Positions 47,035 to 59,800 of a stretch of DNA of 64,000 nt are shown piece by piece. This DNA comes from Rhytidiadelphus loreus (Eukaryota > Streptophyta > Bryopsida > Hypnales > Hylocomiaceae): assembly GCA_947034895.1 (NCBI GenBank), contig OX344762.1:85864981-85928980 (forward strand). Reading direction: 5' to 3'. The notes beneath the pieces are model-generated. The model saw only the letters and a program-made list of their open reading frames with translations. It was not told where the DNA came from and did no database searches. The position numbers and the translations under genes are program-made. How positions within the stretch are numbered: position 1 is the first letter of the stretch; every line of letters starts with the position of its first letter.

Positions 47035-50000
47035 AAAATTCTGGCAACTATTTTTAAATTGTTTTTTGCCGACCTGACAGAGGGGTACTAAGCTTAACGG
47101 TAGTATGCAACAATTTCAAGAATTGAATCATCTCACTCTGTTCCACACTTGGAATCTATGATCACCATACGGTGATGTGAGATGAGATGAGCAGCATCCG
47201 ACATGATCAAGTGGACATTCGAAGCCATGGATGCATGTTTGAAGCTCTTCACCTGGAAGAAGACAAGTTAAGGCGATGCCCAGATTCGACCATTTTAGCT
47301 AGAATCATCGTTGTGGGATTTTGAGACACAACAACAACACGACCGCTCAGGACCCAATGTGTAGTATTGTCACAAGAAATGGCATCCGGAACTTTGTAGT
47401 TTCGCTACAGAAAAGAAACTCGCCATAGCCATTGATGTGATTTCGAAATTTCAGTTCAATAGATCGGCCCCTGTTAATTTCACGTATTCACCCTTCCGCC
47501 GTGAGGAATTCTCACATGCAAATCATTCCCAATGTTTAGAGTGGTTTTCAGATATGGCGGAAAGCAAACCGAATTTTCACAACAACAACATCAAGTAGAA
47601 TTACTGGGTGCAAATGATCAGATTGTACAGATCCGTAGTTTCTTTCGCTCAAAATATCCCCATCGGTGACTAGCGTGCAACAGCTCGCTCTTGGGCGGGT
47701 GCCAATGCGGATTTCAAACTATGTGGAAGTGGACGCTTCAAGAGAATCATGATGGACTTTTGGGTGGCCAATTGCAACATTGACCAACAGAGAAATATTG
47801 AGCACCGGACTGGTGATCAGCAAGGTGATTACTGTAAATAACAAGAGGACGAGTCGTAAGCAAAGTGGCAGCAATCAATTATTCTATCCGGTGCCATTAG
47901 CCAAGCCAGGGGAGAAAGAAAACAGGCGAATTTAAAAATTGGTCACTTCAATGTCTGCCCTGTGTGATGTAGACATCCCATTTAGCATTGAAAATCCGTC
48001 ATCGTGGAATGCATCTCTAGCAGGGTGCAGTATTGCTCTGGCAGTGTACTGTATTTCAAGTGTAAAATCGCAGCAGTCATTGAAGTTTAGGCAGGTGACA
48101 TCCTTTTCGTGTGAATGGATTACAAGTAATGAGAGACTCTTTAGGATGCCTAGCTAGTCTCAAAGGACTGGCTTCGTGCAATGCATTCAAACCTGCGAGA
48201 CGCCTCTGGATTGAGGCAATTCCGAAGTAATATCTCTCCCTCCAAGTTCGCATTGTGAAGACCGTTTCAGTCTACATGTTGAGAAGTGATATCCTCCAAG
48301 TTAGACCGACGGAGGGAAAGTAGTCTCCGTGAAGATCTACACGAGCATGCTCTCGAAGCAGCTTCCATAACCACTTTTAGGGTTTACGACTCGTAAGTTC
48401 CGATCGCGAACTGAAATGCAATGCAGGTTATTTGCGATTGGTTGAATTAGAAGTATTGTTCCCCGGGATCGAACATTCCTGTGTAAGAAGCATATCATGC
48501 CGTAGGTTCCTTGGGGAAGATGCAGAAAGACTGCACTCGATAATGGATTCTGGAACTTAGGGTTAGCGTGGTCGTTTCTCCAATACGGAGGATTACATTT
48601 ACATACTGTGTGCTGTAGGTGCACGAGCGCGTGCTTCAATTCATCCAGAGCTGTCGACCAGTCGGGCGACTGTCGATTTCCTCCGGAGTAAGTTGCGCGT
48701 GGCGGGTCACAGATAGAAGAGTTAGGGTTAGGGTCGCTTGCTTGACCAGAACATGGAGGTGGTTGTGGCGGCCTCGCAGGTCTCGCAGGCGCATCCGTCT
48801 AGCGATGACGATGGAGGTTGACAACTAATGCAGTGAAATGACTGCGTTACTCTACTTTGGGGCTGCAATTTGCGCGGAGCGACAACACCACTGCCACGAC
48901 ACTCGTACCAGTACTCACGCACACAAAAGGTGAACAGGGATTCCCAGTATTGCCGCCTCCGTTGTGGCAGACACCTTTTCACTTTCCACTTCCACTTCAA
49001 ACACTCGCCGTTCTTTCGTCGCGACAACCAGGTGGTACAGTTTGGAGCGTCCACATGTATCCATGCGCTTCGTTGTCGCCTTCTGTCAATGCCGCGACCA
49101 TGGTTGCGACTTCGGTGGAAATAGCTGCCCATGCAGCAGTCCGCTAAAACATGGTGGCCACATGACCGGGGATTCGTGGTGTAGTTTGGCAACTGCACGA
49201 CCTGGAGGAAAAGTTGCAGTAGCGGGGGCAGAATGCTCACTTTAGTCCCGAACGTCATGAGTTACTGAGAGAGGCGGTGCAGAAGATCAAAGAGATGCCC
49301 AGACACTAAGTGAGATTTGAATATTATTCCTGTCATATTATTGGGGAGAACTTGTTCTCATTCTCGGAGACCAGGCAACCAGGCTGTGTTCATTGCAATC
49401 TGTGGGGGCATGTGATTACAGTCACCTTTTGGAGACAGCTGAGCTCATGAACAGGGGCACGAGCCTTCTGACATCAGAACCAACGAACCATATGGACTTA
49501 GCTAGAACCAGATGGAACTGAGAGCTTCGGAGGCTTAACAGATTTATTTACCGGCACGCAGGTGCAATTAGCGAAAGCTGGACGGGATTGCTTGTTTAGA
49601 TTAACAGACCGACAATTAATAGTGGAACACATGCCTGCAGCTTTTGCTGGAGTAGCCGGCACATTCCTGACGACGCCAGGCTGCTGCTGTCCCCACAGCT
49701 TTCAAAGCCTTGCTCTTGCTCGCGGTACAGAATGCGAGGCTCTGACAACTCTACTTCAGTCTTGGGCATACAATTTTCAAAGTGATGCTTCCTCCTGAGT
49801 GTGGGGCGTGCCTGCTCAAGTGCAATTCTGGTGTCTTCATGCTTTAACTTTCGATGGAGTCTACCTAATCCAACAGCACGCCAGAAGTGCCGTCTTAGCC
49901 TACCCTTTACGTCACTCCATCCACTGCTGCCACATGCCGCCTGAGCGGTAGTACGTTCCACGTTGGGTCATTTTCATCCCCGCTGGCGGGTTGGCACTTC

Positions 50001-50866
50001 TGGCTCTTCTGAAATCTTGTCGAATTTGGCTAACGCTCCAATTCTGCAGGTCTGACTCCACGAATCAGGTTGGGACTCAGGACCTTGTGTCCTACAACTG
50101 TCTCGTATAATTTGAGAATCATGCACTTTTGGTTTGGAGAGCTGGCCCTCGATCACGTGAGAATGCAGCTAGGGACTGAGCTCCTTCATCACACTTTAAC
50201 TTGTTGCTAGCCTGTTGCTTCGCTTGCTGATCTATTACATGGTTAGTACACTTGGGGAATTTTTTGCGGACAGGTTCATTCTTATGAGTTCCAAAGTATG
50301 GACTGGGTATGATCAGTTAATTTCGAGGAGCTACTGATGTGGAGCCAATAGCTAGCTAGGGACTCAGATTTCAGTTCGAGTATTCGAAATGATCATGGCC
50401 GAGCTGCTTGTCTGTGAATCGAGGAAGAATCCAGCAGTGACTTTGGACATTGTTGTAAGCTAATTTGACTGGCACTTTGGGTTGGACGTTGCTGTATGCC
50501 AATTTGGGATTTTGCTTTGGACATTGCTGACAGCCAAAGGCAAGTAGAAGTAGCTTGGTTTAAATTCCATGCTTCCTTCGTTGCAGGAAAGCAGCTGCGG
50601 CGGCAGCTTCCCCAGGAGTCCAGCTGCTATTCGAAGATTCACTTGAGACTCTGCAATTTGGAGGTCGGGGTTTCTCCCCTGCTGGCTGTGGATGTGGCGA
50701 TGGTGACTTCGTAAGACATTGCCTTAATTTTCATGTTTACGACAGGCTCTTCATCTAGGTAGAATGTTGTGCGACAGTAATTGATTTTCTACACTACGAG
50801 AAGCAATATTCCAGCTCGGGGTTGTTTGAAGCATTGCTTATTGGAGAATCTAGCAACTTGGATACA
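47035..50866 (+). promoter_or_regulatory. Long upstream region of the NPH3-like gene
   Basis: This is about 3.8 kb of gene-like, non-repetitive composition before the NPH3-like start codon. It probably includes promoter and a spliced or long 5'-UTR. A short frame opens at 48752 (MEVVVAASQVSQAHPSSDDDGG, stop) and could be an upstream ORF if transcribed. A minus-strand frame of 176 codons (48728-49258) resembles no protein. I cannot place exons here. Confidence 0.4.
48722..48733 (+). promoter_or_regulatory. Telo-box-like repeat TTAGGGTTAGGG
   Basis: Two TTAGGG units stand in the gene-like region upstream of the NPH3-like gene, close to the possible upstream ORF. Interstitial telo-boxes are common near plant transcription starts. 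Confidence 0.4.
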
Positions 50867-53800
50867 ATGAAGTTCATGAGATTGGGATCGAAGCCCGACT
50901 GCTTTACGACTCTCGGCAACGTCACGTAAGCAAGCTTTCCCCTAGCTCTTTGGTTGATATTTGTCTGTTAAGTTCTTGTTTGGATTTGTTGTAATCCATT
51001 AGAATGCAGCAGCTCTGTAACCTGGCAATTAACTCGACTTACTCAAATGGTGATGGTACTAGCAAATAATATGGTGACTGTTCTAATCATTGTAGCCAAT
51101 CGAGTTATCCTTCAATTCATGCACAGTGGGGTTTAGACTTTGTTTCAGTAAAAAAAGTAGGTGTGAATTTAAGGAATAATGTCGTGAAATGGCGTTGGCA
51201 ATCATTTTTTAGATCACCAAAAAATCATTAATTTTATTCGAAACATTCGTTGGAGACCCATGTTGCACCCAAGAATCTGAATAACTCATCATTCTAATTC
51301 CTGCAAATGTTTAAGCTAATGCTTGAATGTTGGCTCAAAGGGATAAAGAATGCTGTGTTATCTCCTTTTCTCTGGTTTTGAATATTAATTTGTAGTCAGA
51401 TACTGGAGTTTCAACCTCCTTGTATCTCTTCAAAATATTTTGGCTTGATAAGATGCATACGTTTGTCAAAGTATCGGTGATGCACAATGTGGATGGTCTA
51501 CACTTTCACTGGATTTGAGTTTGCTGGTGAATCATTCCCTGAAGCAGTATTTAGAATAGGAAGGGTGGGGGGATTTCTCAGATGTCGCGTTACAGACTTC
51601 AAGGTGGTGGTTCTAATTCAGACAATGGTGATTCTCGTCGTTATGCAGGACATCAGTATCGGAACTCGAAAGTGATATTGTTCTGGATGTGGATAGACAC
51701 AAATTTCATCTTCACTTGGTATGCGTAGCTTTGGAATTCCAACCTTCTTTATCGTTCTACCGTAAGAAGATATATGAATTTAATTCGTGTAACTAAACAG
51801 AGCAGGAGAACACACGTCTACCACACACATTGTCCCCAGCTAATTTCACAGTAATTTATATGATTAATCTAAAGATAAGGTGATGTCGAGGTCCTGCTAT
51901 GCACCAATTTTGCAAATATCGAAATCAACCGTTTAGTGATGCACATATATGTTAGCCAGGGCAATCCGTTTAGAAAGGCAACCGCGTAACCCTAAAGAGT
52001 GTAGTATGCTTGCGGTAGGCTACCATGTTAATACAGATGCTATATCAAGGTCACTTTAGACCTGTTTCATGGCCATCGAATTATCAAATCACACTTTTTA
52101 ATTGCGCTGAAAAAGGACCTCACAGGTAATAGATTTACAGGGTCAGCTGCCACTACTGATTGAGCTTCCCAAGTGTTGGTTGTTTCAGCTGATCATTCTG
52201 GTGGTGTTGACATGGCTGCTGCTTTTCAGTTTCCTCTTTTGGCCAAGTGCGGAGCTCTTAGTAGACTTGTGGCGGAAGCAGCCGAAGCTGGTAAGGACCA
52301 AGTGAAGATCGAGGGCTTCCCTGGAAGCGCGGCATGTTTCGAAGTTTGTGCAAAATTTTGCTATGGCGTGCTCACAACTGTAAATGCACATAATGTAAGC
52401 GAGGTCCTGTGCGGAGCAGAGTTCCTCAACATGTCGGAGATGGTGGAAAAGGGAAACCTCATCTACAAGCTGGAAGTATTTCTGAATACATCCATCTTGC
52501 GAGGTTGGAGGGACTCCGTTATCTGCCTCCAAAGCAGCAAAGCCTGTCTGCCCTGGTCGGAAAACTTGAAAGTAAGTGCAACTCTAAGCTGGGATCCAAT
52601 GTAGCACACCTCTCCTACGTCTTTAATATCACAACCTAGGCAGCCAAAATGAACGTGATCATCATTGAATATCAGGAAATTTGTGACAATTAACACTATC
52701 ATATGTGTAAAGTGACATCAAAGTAGAACTTGCGGTTGCAAAGGTAAGGGCGCTGGTCCAGAGTCTTGTCGAATTCCGTATTATTACATTTTTATGCAAC
52801 TTCTTGTCACATAACAAACGTGATATTGAGAGTACACATTGAAGTTTGAAGTGGGTACGTCCGCACCCTATGGTTTGGCGAGAGGACAGCGAATATGAAA
52901 ATTAGTGAGAAGGATATCAAAATGGTCCGGGTGTGGTACTTTGTTTAATTTCTTTAGCGACCTTAGGACTCCAACACAAACTTAATTCGGAATCATTAAG
53001 CTTGTTCTTTGTCGATATTCACTTCTCTCAATGGTCGTAATGTGGTCTGAAAATATGGCCTATTATTCAGTTGGTTGGTATTGACCATGGTTGCTGGTGG
53101 TTATGATTTTAGATTATCGACCGTTGCATTGAATCAATCTCCTCCAAAGTGATGTTGGATCCAGCCAAGGTGGAGTGGTCCTTCTCCTACACAAAAGCCA
53201 TGGCCATGATGGATCACATCTCAGTCAGTCAAATCACAAGCCCGGCCGTTTGGAACGGCTTGCAGGGACAACGCCCATGCCTGTTCCCTGTCCCGAACGA
53301 CTGGTGGGTGCAAGATCTCTGCGATCTCGACCTCGACCTCTTTTGGAGAGTCATGGTGGCCGTGAAAGCTAAAGGTGTGGCTAATGATCTCGTGGGAGAG
53401 GCTCTCCGAGTGTATACCCTTCGCTGGTTACCCGAAGCATCCGAATTAGAACCATCCATCAAGGTAGGGAACTCATTCCCATGCCTTGAAGCTGTTTGAG
53501 TGATTTCCATTTTTAGATTTCTTTTCTTGAATGTCTCTTGTCTATTTTCAAGAGGATTCCGTGGCATCGGAAAATGTAATATTTGGATATTATATGAAGA
53601 AGTTAGCAATAGTTGAAGTGTGGTAGTAGGGCCCCAATCACAAGCTTAGAGTACCTTTGAACCGTAAGTATCCTGGCCACATTTGTTAAAAGACGGAATT
53701 TTAAGCAATTGGCACTTTTTTTGGAGCTCATATCTATTCGCGTCCTAGTTTTTGGAGCTCTGTGCTCTTGAATGTCACAAATTTTGGCGCATTGAACATA

Positions 53801-56644
53801 CGGTTTTAACGAGTACGACTATTATTGCTCCTATAATGTATCACATGGAAGCTTCTTTGACTGCGATAGAACTTATTTCTTACAAGTCATGTGTTCGGAT
53901 GGATGTCACTTGTATTGAAAGTGGGTGATTTGTGAACGGCTTAACAAAGCTGGATTATTATGCACAGGAATCAGCAACAAAGCAGCAGCAGGAGCATCGG
54001 CAAATACTAGAGACAATCGTCAGTTTGCTTCCAGCTGAGAAAGGCTCTGCTTCCTGCAGTTTCTTACTGAAGCTCCTTAGGGCGGCCATCACTTTGAACG
54101 TCACTTCTTTAAATTTAAAACCACACTTGGCTCGACGAATTGGGTTGCAGCTTGAGGAAGCGTCACTTGCTGACTTACTGCTGCCGTCTCTCCATGACAC
54201 AGCGTGGTACGATTTCGATATGGTGATACTCATTGTAGAAAACTTTCTCCTGCAAATTCAGAGCCCTCCAATCAGCCCTCAGACTTGGACTTACAACAAG
54301 CTGGAGAAGCGAAGGTCGCTGTCTGCGGACCACATTGCATTCACCGAAAGCCGGTGCTCCACTGTTGTGACCCATGCCTCCAAGCTGAAAGTGGCCAAGT
54401 TAATTGATGGCTACTTGGCTGAAATTGCGCGAGACCCTAACCTCTCGCTTGAGAAATTCGTGCAGCTGGCGGATTCCATTCCTGACTTTGCACGCCCGTT
54501 GCATGACGGTTTGTATCGTGCCGTTGACATGTATCTTAAGGTCAGTTCGGTGCTGCATATCCTGAATTGATTACTTCTGTTTTGAATTGTGTAATACGTA
54601 CTTGATGTAACATGATACCCCCAACTGCCCAATCTAGAAGTAGAATGTCCATTTTGGAAACTATTAGTCAATTGTTGTAACGTTCAAAACATGTCTCAGT
54701 TGCTCTTTAAATTTAGGTAGTGGTTTCTTCAATCTGTCGATACATTTTATCTTTCTTGATGCTTCTTAAATGATTTATTTTACATTTTAAAGACATGGAA
54801 GCAACCACTTCGGGCCATTTTGACACTTAGAGGTACCAAAGATTTTTCTTTCTTGTGTTATTTGTTGTAGACTCAGGGGCCCGTAGCAAATATTGCATGA
54901 ACACAAGTTAAATCTATAGGTTAATGAAAGAGCTTGAGTAGTTTCTTGTGTATAGTGTTTGTTGCTACTTGAAGATTGAGCCCTAGTCCCTAATTTGAAA
55001 TAGGTTACATCTATTGGGCAGCTACACTATGAAATGAGTCAGAGAGACTCTTGTAGCTTTGTAGTTGCACTAGAAAGGGACAGAGGCTCTCTTAGTATAT
55101 TTACTTGTTTTGTTTGCTCCGTGGTGGGTTTATTCTTAAAAACATGATGTTGCAACTGTCTTGTGAAGTAGGATTGACAAGAATGAAGGGGTCATTTGGC
55201 ACAAGAATGGGAAAGAACTAGTTGCGTTTGTATGCTATTCGGCTCTGGAATAATTCCCTTGTAAAATTAGCTAAAAAATTGTTTATTGGCGTGGCAGGAA
55301 CATCCAGAGCTACCAAAGTGTGAACGAAAAAGGGTTTGCAAATTGTTGGATTGTCGAAAGTTGTCGATAGAAGCATGTATGCATGCTGCACAAAATGATC
55401 GCTTACCTCTTCGCACTGTTGTACAGGTAGGTGCACTAATCTATTTGCCATCATATAATTTGTAATTTCAATGACATGTATTTCACATTTCCCAAGTTTG
55501 AAGTGCACTCAAACCTCTTTAATCTTATCACCCGGATACCCTTTTTTTCACTGCGGCATAGTTTGAATGTTTGACAATTTTGCTTTGCTTACGGCAATGA
55601 TAGTGTGTCAAGTTTTGTAGGATATTCTAGAATACCACTTTAGAGAAGTTCATTTTAAAGACGTTTGAGCAAATCAGCTGAAAGTTTGTAACATCCTTTA
55701 GCTCAAGTTGCAAATCTTTAAAAGGAACCAGTGTAGATGATATGCTTGTGCTCGGAGGATACTAGAGAGAATTATGATAAGAGAAGAATTGGCTCAACAT
55801 TCGAAGTGTTGTCAAATGGGCTATGAACTAAAAAATGCTTTGAGAGCCGGGAGTGTCGAAACCATTATTTGACGTAGTATTTGCCAAGTGGTTTTCTTTG
55901 CAATGAAGAATGTCCAAAATAACAATATACCAAAGTATTCTGGTATTTTGGTAACTATAATACAATTCTTGTGATTTACAACAATTTTTTTATTGAAATC
56001 TAGGGAAATAACTGCATTTTCTACAAGTTTCCTGTAGGCTTGGAGCTCGCATAGAAAAATTGTTGAAACTTGGCGATGTCTAGCCAAAAAAAGAATGACT
56101 GCCTTGAACTTCAGACATGGCACTGTAGGATGTTATTAATGTATGAGGGTGATGTTCTGGAAGTCCCTTCTTCAAATGATCTCTAGTTCTGCAATGTTTG
56201 CAGGTGCTGTTTATTGAGCAAGTTCGAACCGCAGCAACGGGAGGGTTCCTTGCGAGTGACATGCCAAGCAACATTCGTGCACTCTTAGGTCGAGATTCAG
56301 GTGACGAGCTTAGTGTTTCTGATGTGCACACATCAAGGGTCCCATCCATGTCTGCGTTACCTGGTGCATCAGGGTGGCACCCAAATTTCAAGCCTGGGGA
56401 CATGAAAAATCAGAGTGCTTCTGGGGCAGAGAGGGGGGAGCATCATTCAATCCCTAATTCCGGGTCCTTGAAACCACCTAAACCTAGTGGCCTGTTTTCA
56501 AAGCCTAGAATGTTCTTCCAGAAGCTGTTTAGCAAGAAGGTATCCAACTTTGCCTCATCCCGGGAGTCTGACACTCAGAGCTTCTCCAAGCCCACATTTC
56601 AAGGCAAGGCATCAACAAGGATATGGCGCCACTCAATTAACTGA
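50867..56644 (+). CDS. NPH3/RPT2-like BTB protein (phototropin-signalling family)
   Basis: NPH3-family proteins are plasma-membrane-associated adaptors, probably of CUL3 ubiquitin ligases, many acting in blue-light or auxin-transport signalling. Seven exons are 50867-50925, 51649-51718, 52230-52571, 53113-53463, 53968-54540, 55298-55426 and 56204-56644. All are in phase and give 654 residues. The start [13 protein letters not shown] is the family's typical N-terminus. The BTB domain spans about 25-125 ([43 protein letters not shown]). The NPH3 domain follows ([43 protein letters not shown], and YDFDMV at 355-360, where the family has a Y-D-x-D signature), ending with DHPELPK-like [19 protein letters not shown] and FIEQVRTA. 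The last 130 residues are Ser/Pro-rich with a basic patch ([13 protein letters not shown]). The usual HLHK before FPLL is HLHL at the exon 2/3 junction. The exact subfamily is not assigned. Confidence 0.95.
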
Positions 56645-57257
56645 CCAATTTTGGTACCCATGCTGAACCCATCAGAGTTGCCATGGCCAGGAAATGTATT
56701 GTACCATAGCCATTATTGTCTGTAGTTCCCCATCTCACACTTATCCTCCCTATATAAGCTTAAAGGATACTGTAACCACATTCCTCTGGTTGTTTCAATT
56801 CTGAACTTTTAATTGTAGGCTACTGATAAAGTTACAACACTGGAGACTTCAAGCCTTCTCCAAAGGACCTGCCAAACATTGATTTTCTCATTGGGATGTG
56901 CGAGCTTGTTGATGCTCGTATCAAGTGAACCCAGCCCCCCTCAGTCTCCAAATTTACATTCAAAATTTCAAAGGGATGCAAGTGCAAAGGTTAAGTAATG
57001 AGATGCAGGATTGCAGATCCAGCTGAATCCAACTTTCGCAACAAAGTATCCAACTTTGGTTCTGCTGTTGCAGCTGTACTAATATCTGCATGATTCAGTT
57101 TGTTGGCAGTTGACCCAGGTCAATCCAGAGCATCATTCGAGGGTAAGATCTGTCAAGACCTTGCAGGTTAAAAGCCTTATTAGCTCATGTTAACAGTTTA
57201 ACATCAATTGTAACTGTGAGCTCCTTGCACCTTGTACCAAATCAAATTTTCTTTTTT

Positions 57258-57263
57258 AATAAA
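57258..57263 (+). terminator. Candidate poly(A) signal of the NPH3-like gene
   Basis: AATAAA lies about 610 nt after the stop codon and at the head of an A-run, and the sequence becomes AT-rich spacer soon after. Distance is long but possible for a plant 3'-UTR. Confidence 0.35.
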
Positions 57264-57299
57264 AAAAAAAGATTTCAATGTACTCCTGACTTCTTTTTT

Positions 57300-59800
57300 T
57301 CTTTTTGAAACAAATGACTATATTACTGACTTTCAATGAATAGTTCCAATCAATGTCCATGTGGCATTATTTGGAGAACCATATCTGGGAGACCTAATAT
57401 AAGGTAAACATGCCTATTATCAAGTGAATTTGCTATCTAGATACCTTGGAGAAGCTATTTGTCAACTCACGTATTTTTCTAACAAGAAGACATTTGTAAG
57501 TAGAATCAAGACATTCTAACAAGATGTAAAAAAAAAATTGTGGTTTTCCAAAGTTTGTCAAGACTAAATTGGTAGAGTGTGGGTAGAATAAACCACACAC
57601 AGATGTGATGTGTCCCCTCCCCAAGTGCATTGTCACAATACTAAAGGGTTGTTAGAATTGTGGTAATGGAAATATCTCATAGGTGACGCCATTGGATGGT
57701 AGATAGAATTAGGTGTTGGGGTTTATCTTACACCTCTAACAATCTCTTCTTCAGACATGGGAGTGCAAAGCCAAGTAATCCAATTTTGATTAATTCTTGT
57801 TGGAAATCAAAAGGAAAATCCAATTGCATTGCTTGGACTTTTGTCCAACAAATGTCACAAACATCCAATATTTTTTTATTGGCAGATGATTCTCAAACCC
57901 AAGTAGCTAGCCAAACACGAGACCTACTGTTCAGGTTTTTGTTTTCATTCTCTTGATCCGAAGTGTCTAACTTAGAAATTTGCACTCCATGTGAATGAAT
58001 CAAGCTTACAATCGTTCAACCTTAACTTATTAGTTTTCTAATGACATTGCCTGTAGGTGTTTCATTTGTTTGTTTTAAAAGAAACAAAAACAGATATCAC
58101 CTGGACGGGTGTTTCATTTGGTGGGTTTTCTTTTTAAAAAGGCATTGCCTGGAGGGGACAAATGGATGGGATTCTCAATGCATATCCATGTGTAAGATAA
58201 AGTTCACCACATGACCGTCCCAGCGTCGAAGTTGTCCACTAATATGATCCCCAAATATGACAAATTTTTGGGGGCTATAAGCATAGAATTACCTTCCAGC
58301 ATGTGTGTGTGTGTGTCTCATCTCGAGAAGATTGCGTGTACCAGTCTTGCCAGAGATTTTCTTTTTTCTTTTTTGGAGCTGTTTGTGTGTTGGAAATTGT
58401 GACCCCTGTTTGGAAAATTGGATTCAGTTCTCTTCCTCCTCCAGTGTCCAACCTCGTTGATCATCAATATAAAAACTTAATCCGATTAACTTACTGCAAC
58501 TGATTTCCTGGCAGTGATGCCCTCCTTTTTTCTTTTTTCTTTTCTTTTTAACGTACGCTGATATCCAAACTCCAGCCAGTCGGTTACGTTAGCAGAGCAT
58601 GCCAAATCTTTGGGGCTGGTTGTAAGTGAGATACTGAAGGGGGGCAGAGGGAGAGAGGCCTTGAGCCTGAGCCTGTGCCTGAGCGAGTGTCTGTCTGCCC
58701 CAATTCTGAAGCCAGTTAACTTACTTACATCAAGCTTTGCTTATTGATGACCACCTTGCGCTCCTTGCACTCTGACAGACGTGGGCCTGTTGTCCAAAAT
58801 CAGTGCAGCAGCAGCAGCAGCAGCATAATTTCTCTGAGCCTTGTGAGCCCATGTGGCCCTTTCCATCATGTGCTCACACATGCGTCGTAGTAGTAGTCGT
58901 ACTTGTGCAGGAAGAAGACTCATTTACATATCTGCTGCAAAGGCTTCAATTCCAAGTGAACTGAAAAAGAACACTACAAAAACATACATCAATTATCATA
59001 AAAAGTAAAGGATCTGACCATGTCCATCCGTGCGTGCATCCATCTGTTTTCGGGGATGGAAATTTAAGAGAAAAAAGAAAAAAGGGAAGGAAGTTAAAGC
59101 ATTGTCCTTGTGGTGAAAAAAAAGGAGACTGGCAACCCAAGTGCACTCATGTAAGTTGTTGGGATGATTGTGTGCGGTTTTAAAAATTGTAGGTAGAGGA
59201 TGTGTCATATTGGCAAGGACAGACAAAGGGAACTGACTGTCGGAGGAATGTGAAATCTCGGTGGCTGGACTCCACTCCGGGCGGGGGCGGGCGCGGGGGT
59301 GGGCGGGTCGTACACGACAGACAGGAGTTGCCGCATTTTTTTTTTTTCATTTTTCTTTTTAAAAGAAAATTTGGTGCTTGACACTGTAAACTTAAAGTTA
59401 ATGCAAATCATTGACATGCCATTCAGTAAAGGTGGGCCTCGGCTTCATTGCCAGTTTGCCACCCTGTCAAGGGGAGGTACAATACCGGTACACATGTGCC
59501 AAGGGAATAGAGGTCAAGGGAAGCAGTTGAAATACTGAGGGTGAAACTTTGCAAGTGTAACTTATTGGTTTTGGGGGGGTTTGTCATAACGCAAAGGTTA
59601 TCCCCTTTTTCAGTTTTCTTTTTCTTTGAATGACACAAACTGTGTCGAAGGTACATGTGACATCAATTTCGTTAAATTGGTGATAAATTATTACACAAAC
59701 CAAAAATTGTGACATAAAGGTGAAGGCACCCGTACCTGTGATCACATAAGTAATTCTGGACATGATCCAGGGTAAGGTAGTGTGCTCATAAACCGTCACT
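57300..59800. other. Spacer with simple repeats and a short gene-like patch
   Basis: TG repeats occur at about 58303-58316. A patch from about 58560 to 59540 is less AT-rich and includes a GAGCCTGAGCCTGTGCCTGAG minisatellite, a CAG run (58803-58823) and a G-rich run (GGGCGGGGGCGGGCGCGGGG). Short frames there, including one with an alanine run (58741-58923, minus), have no family match. It could be an unrecognised promoter or pseudogene remnant. Confidence 0.35.

Noticed and set aside
48728..49258. 176-codon minus-strand open frame
   Set aside because: No family resemblance and odd Trp/Cys/Arg-rich composition. Overlapping frames are open on the other strand, so it is more likely a chance frame in GC-richer leader DNA of the NPH3-like gene.
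58741..58923. 60-codon minus-strand frame with an alanine run
   Set aside because: The alanines come from a CAG repeat read in reverse. No splice partner and no recognised family.
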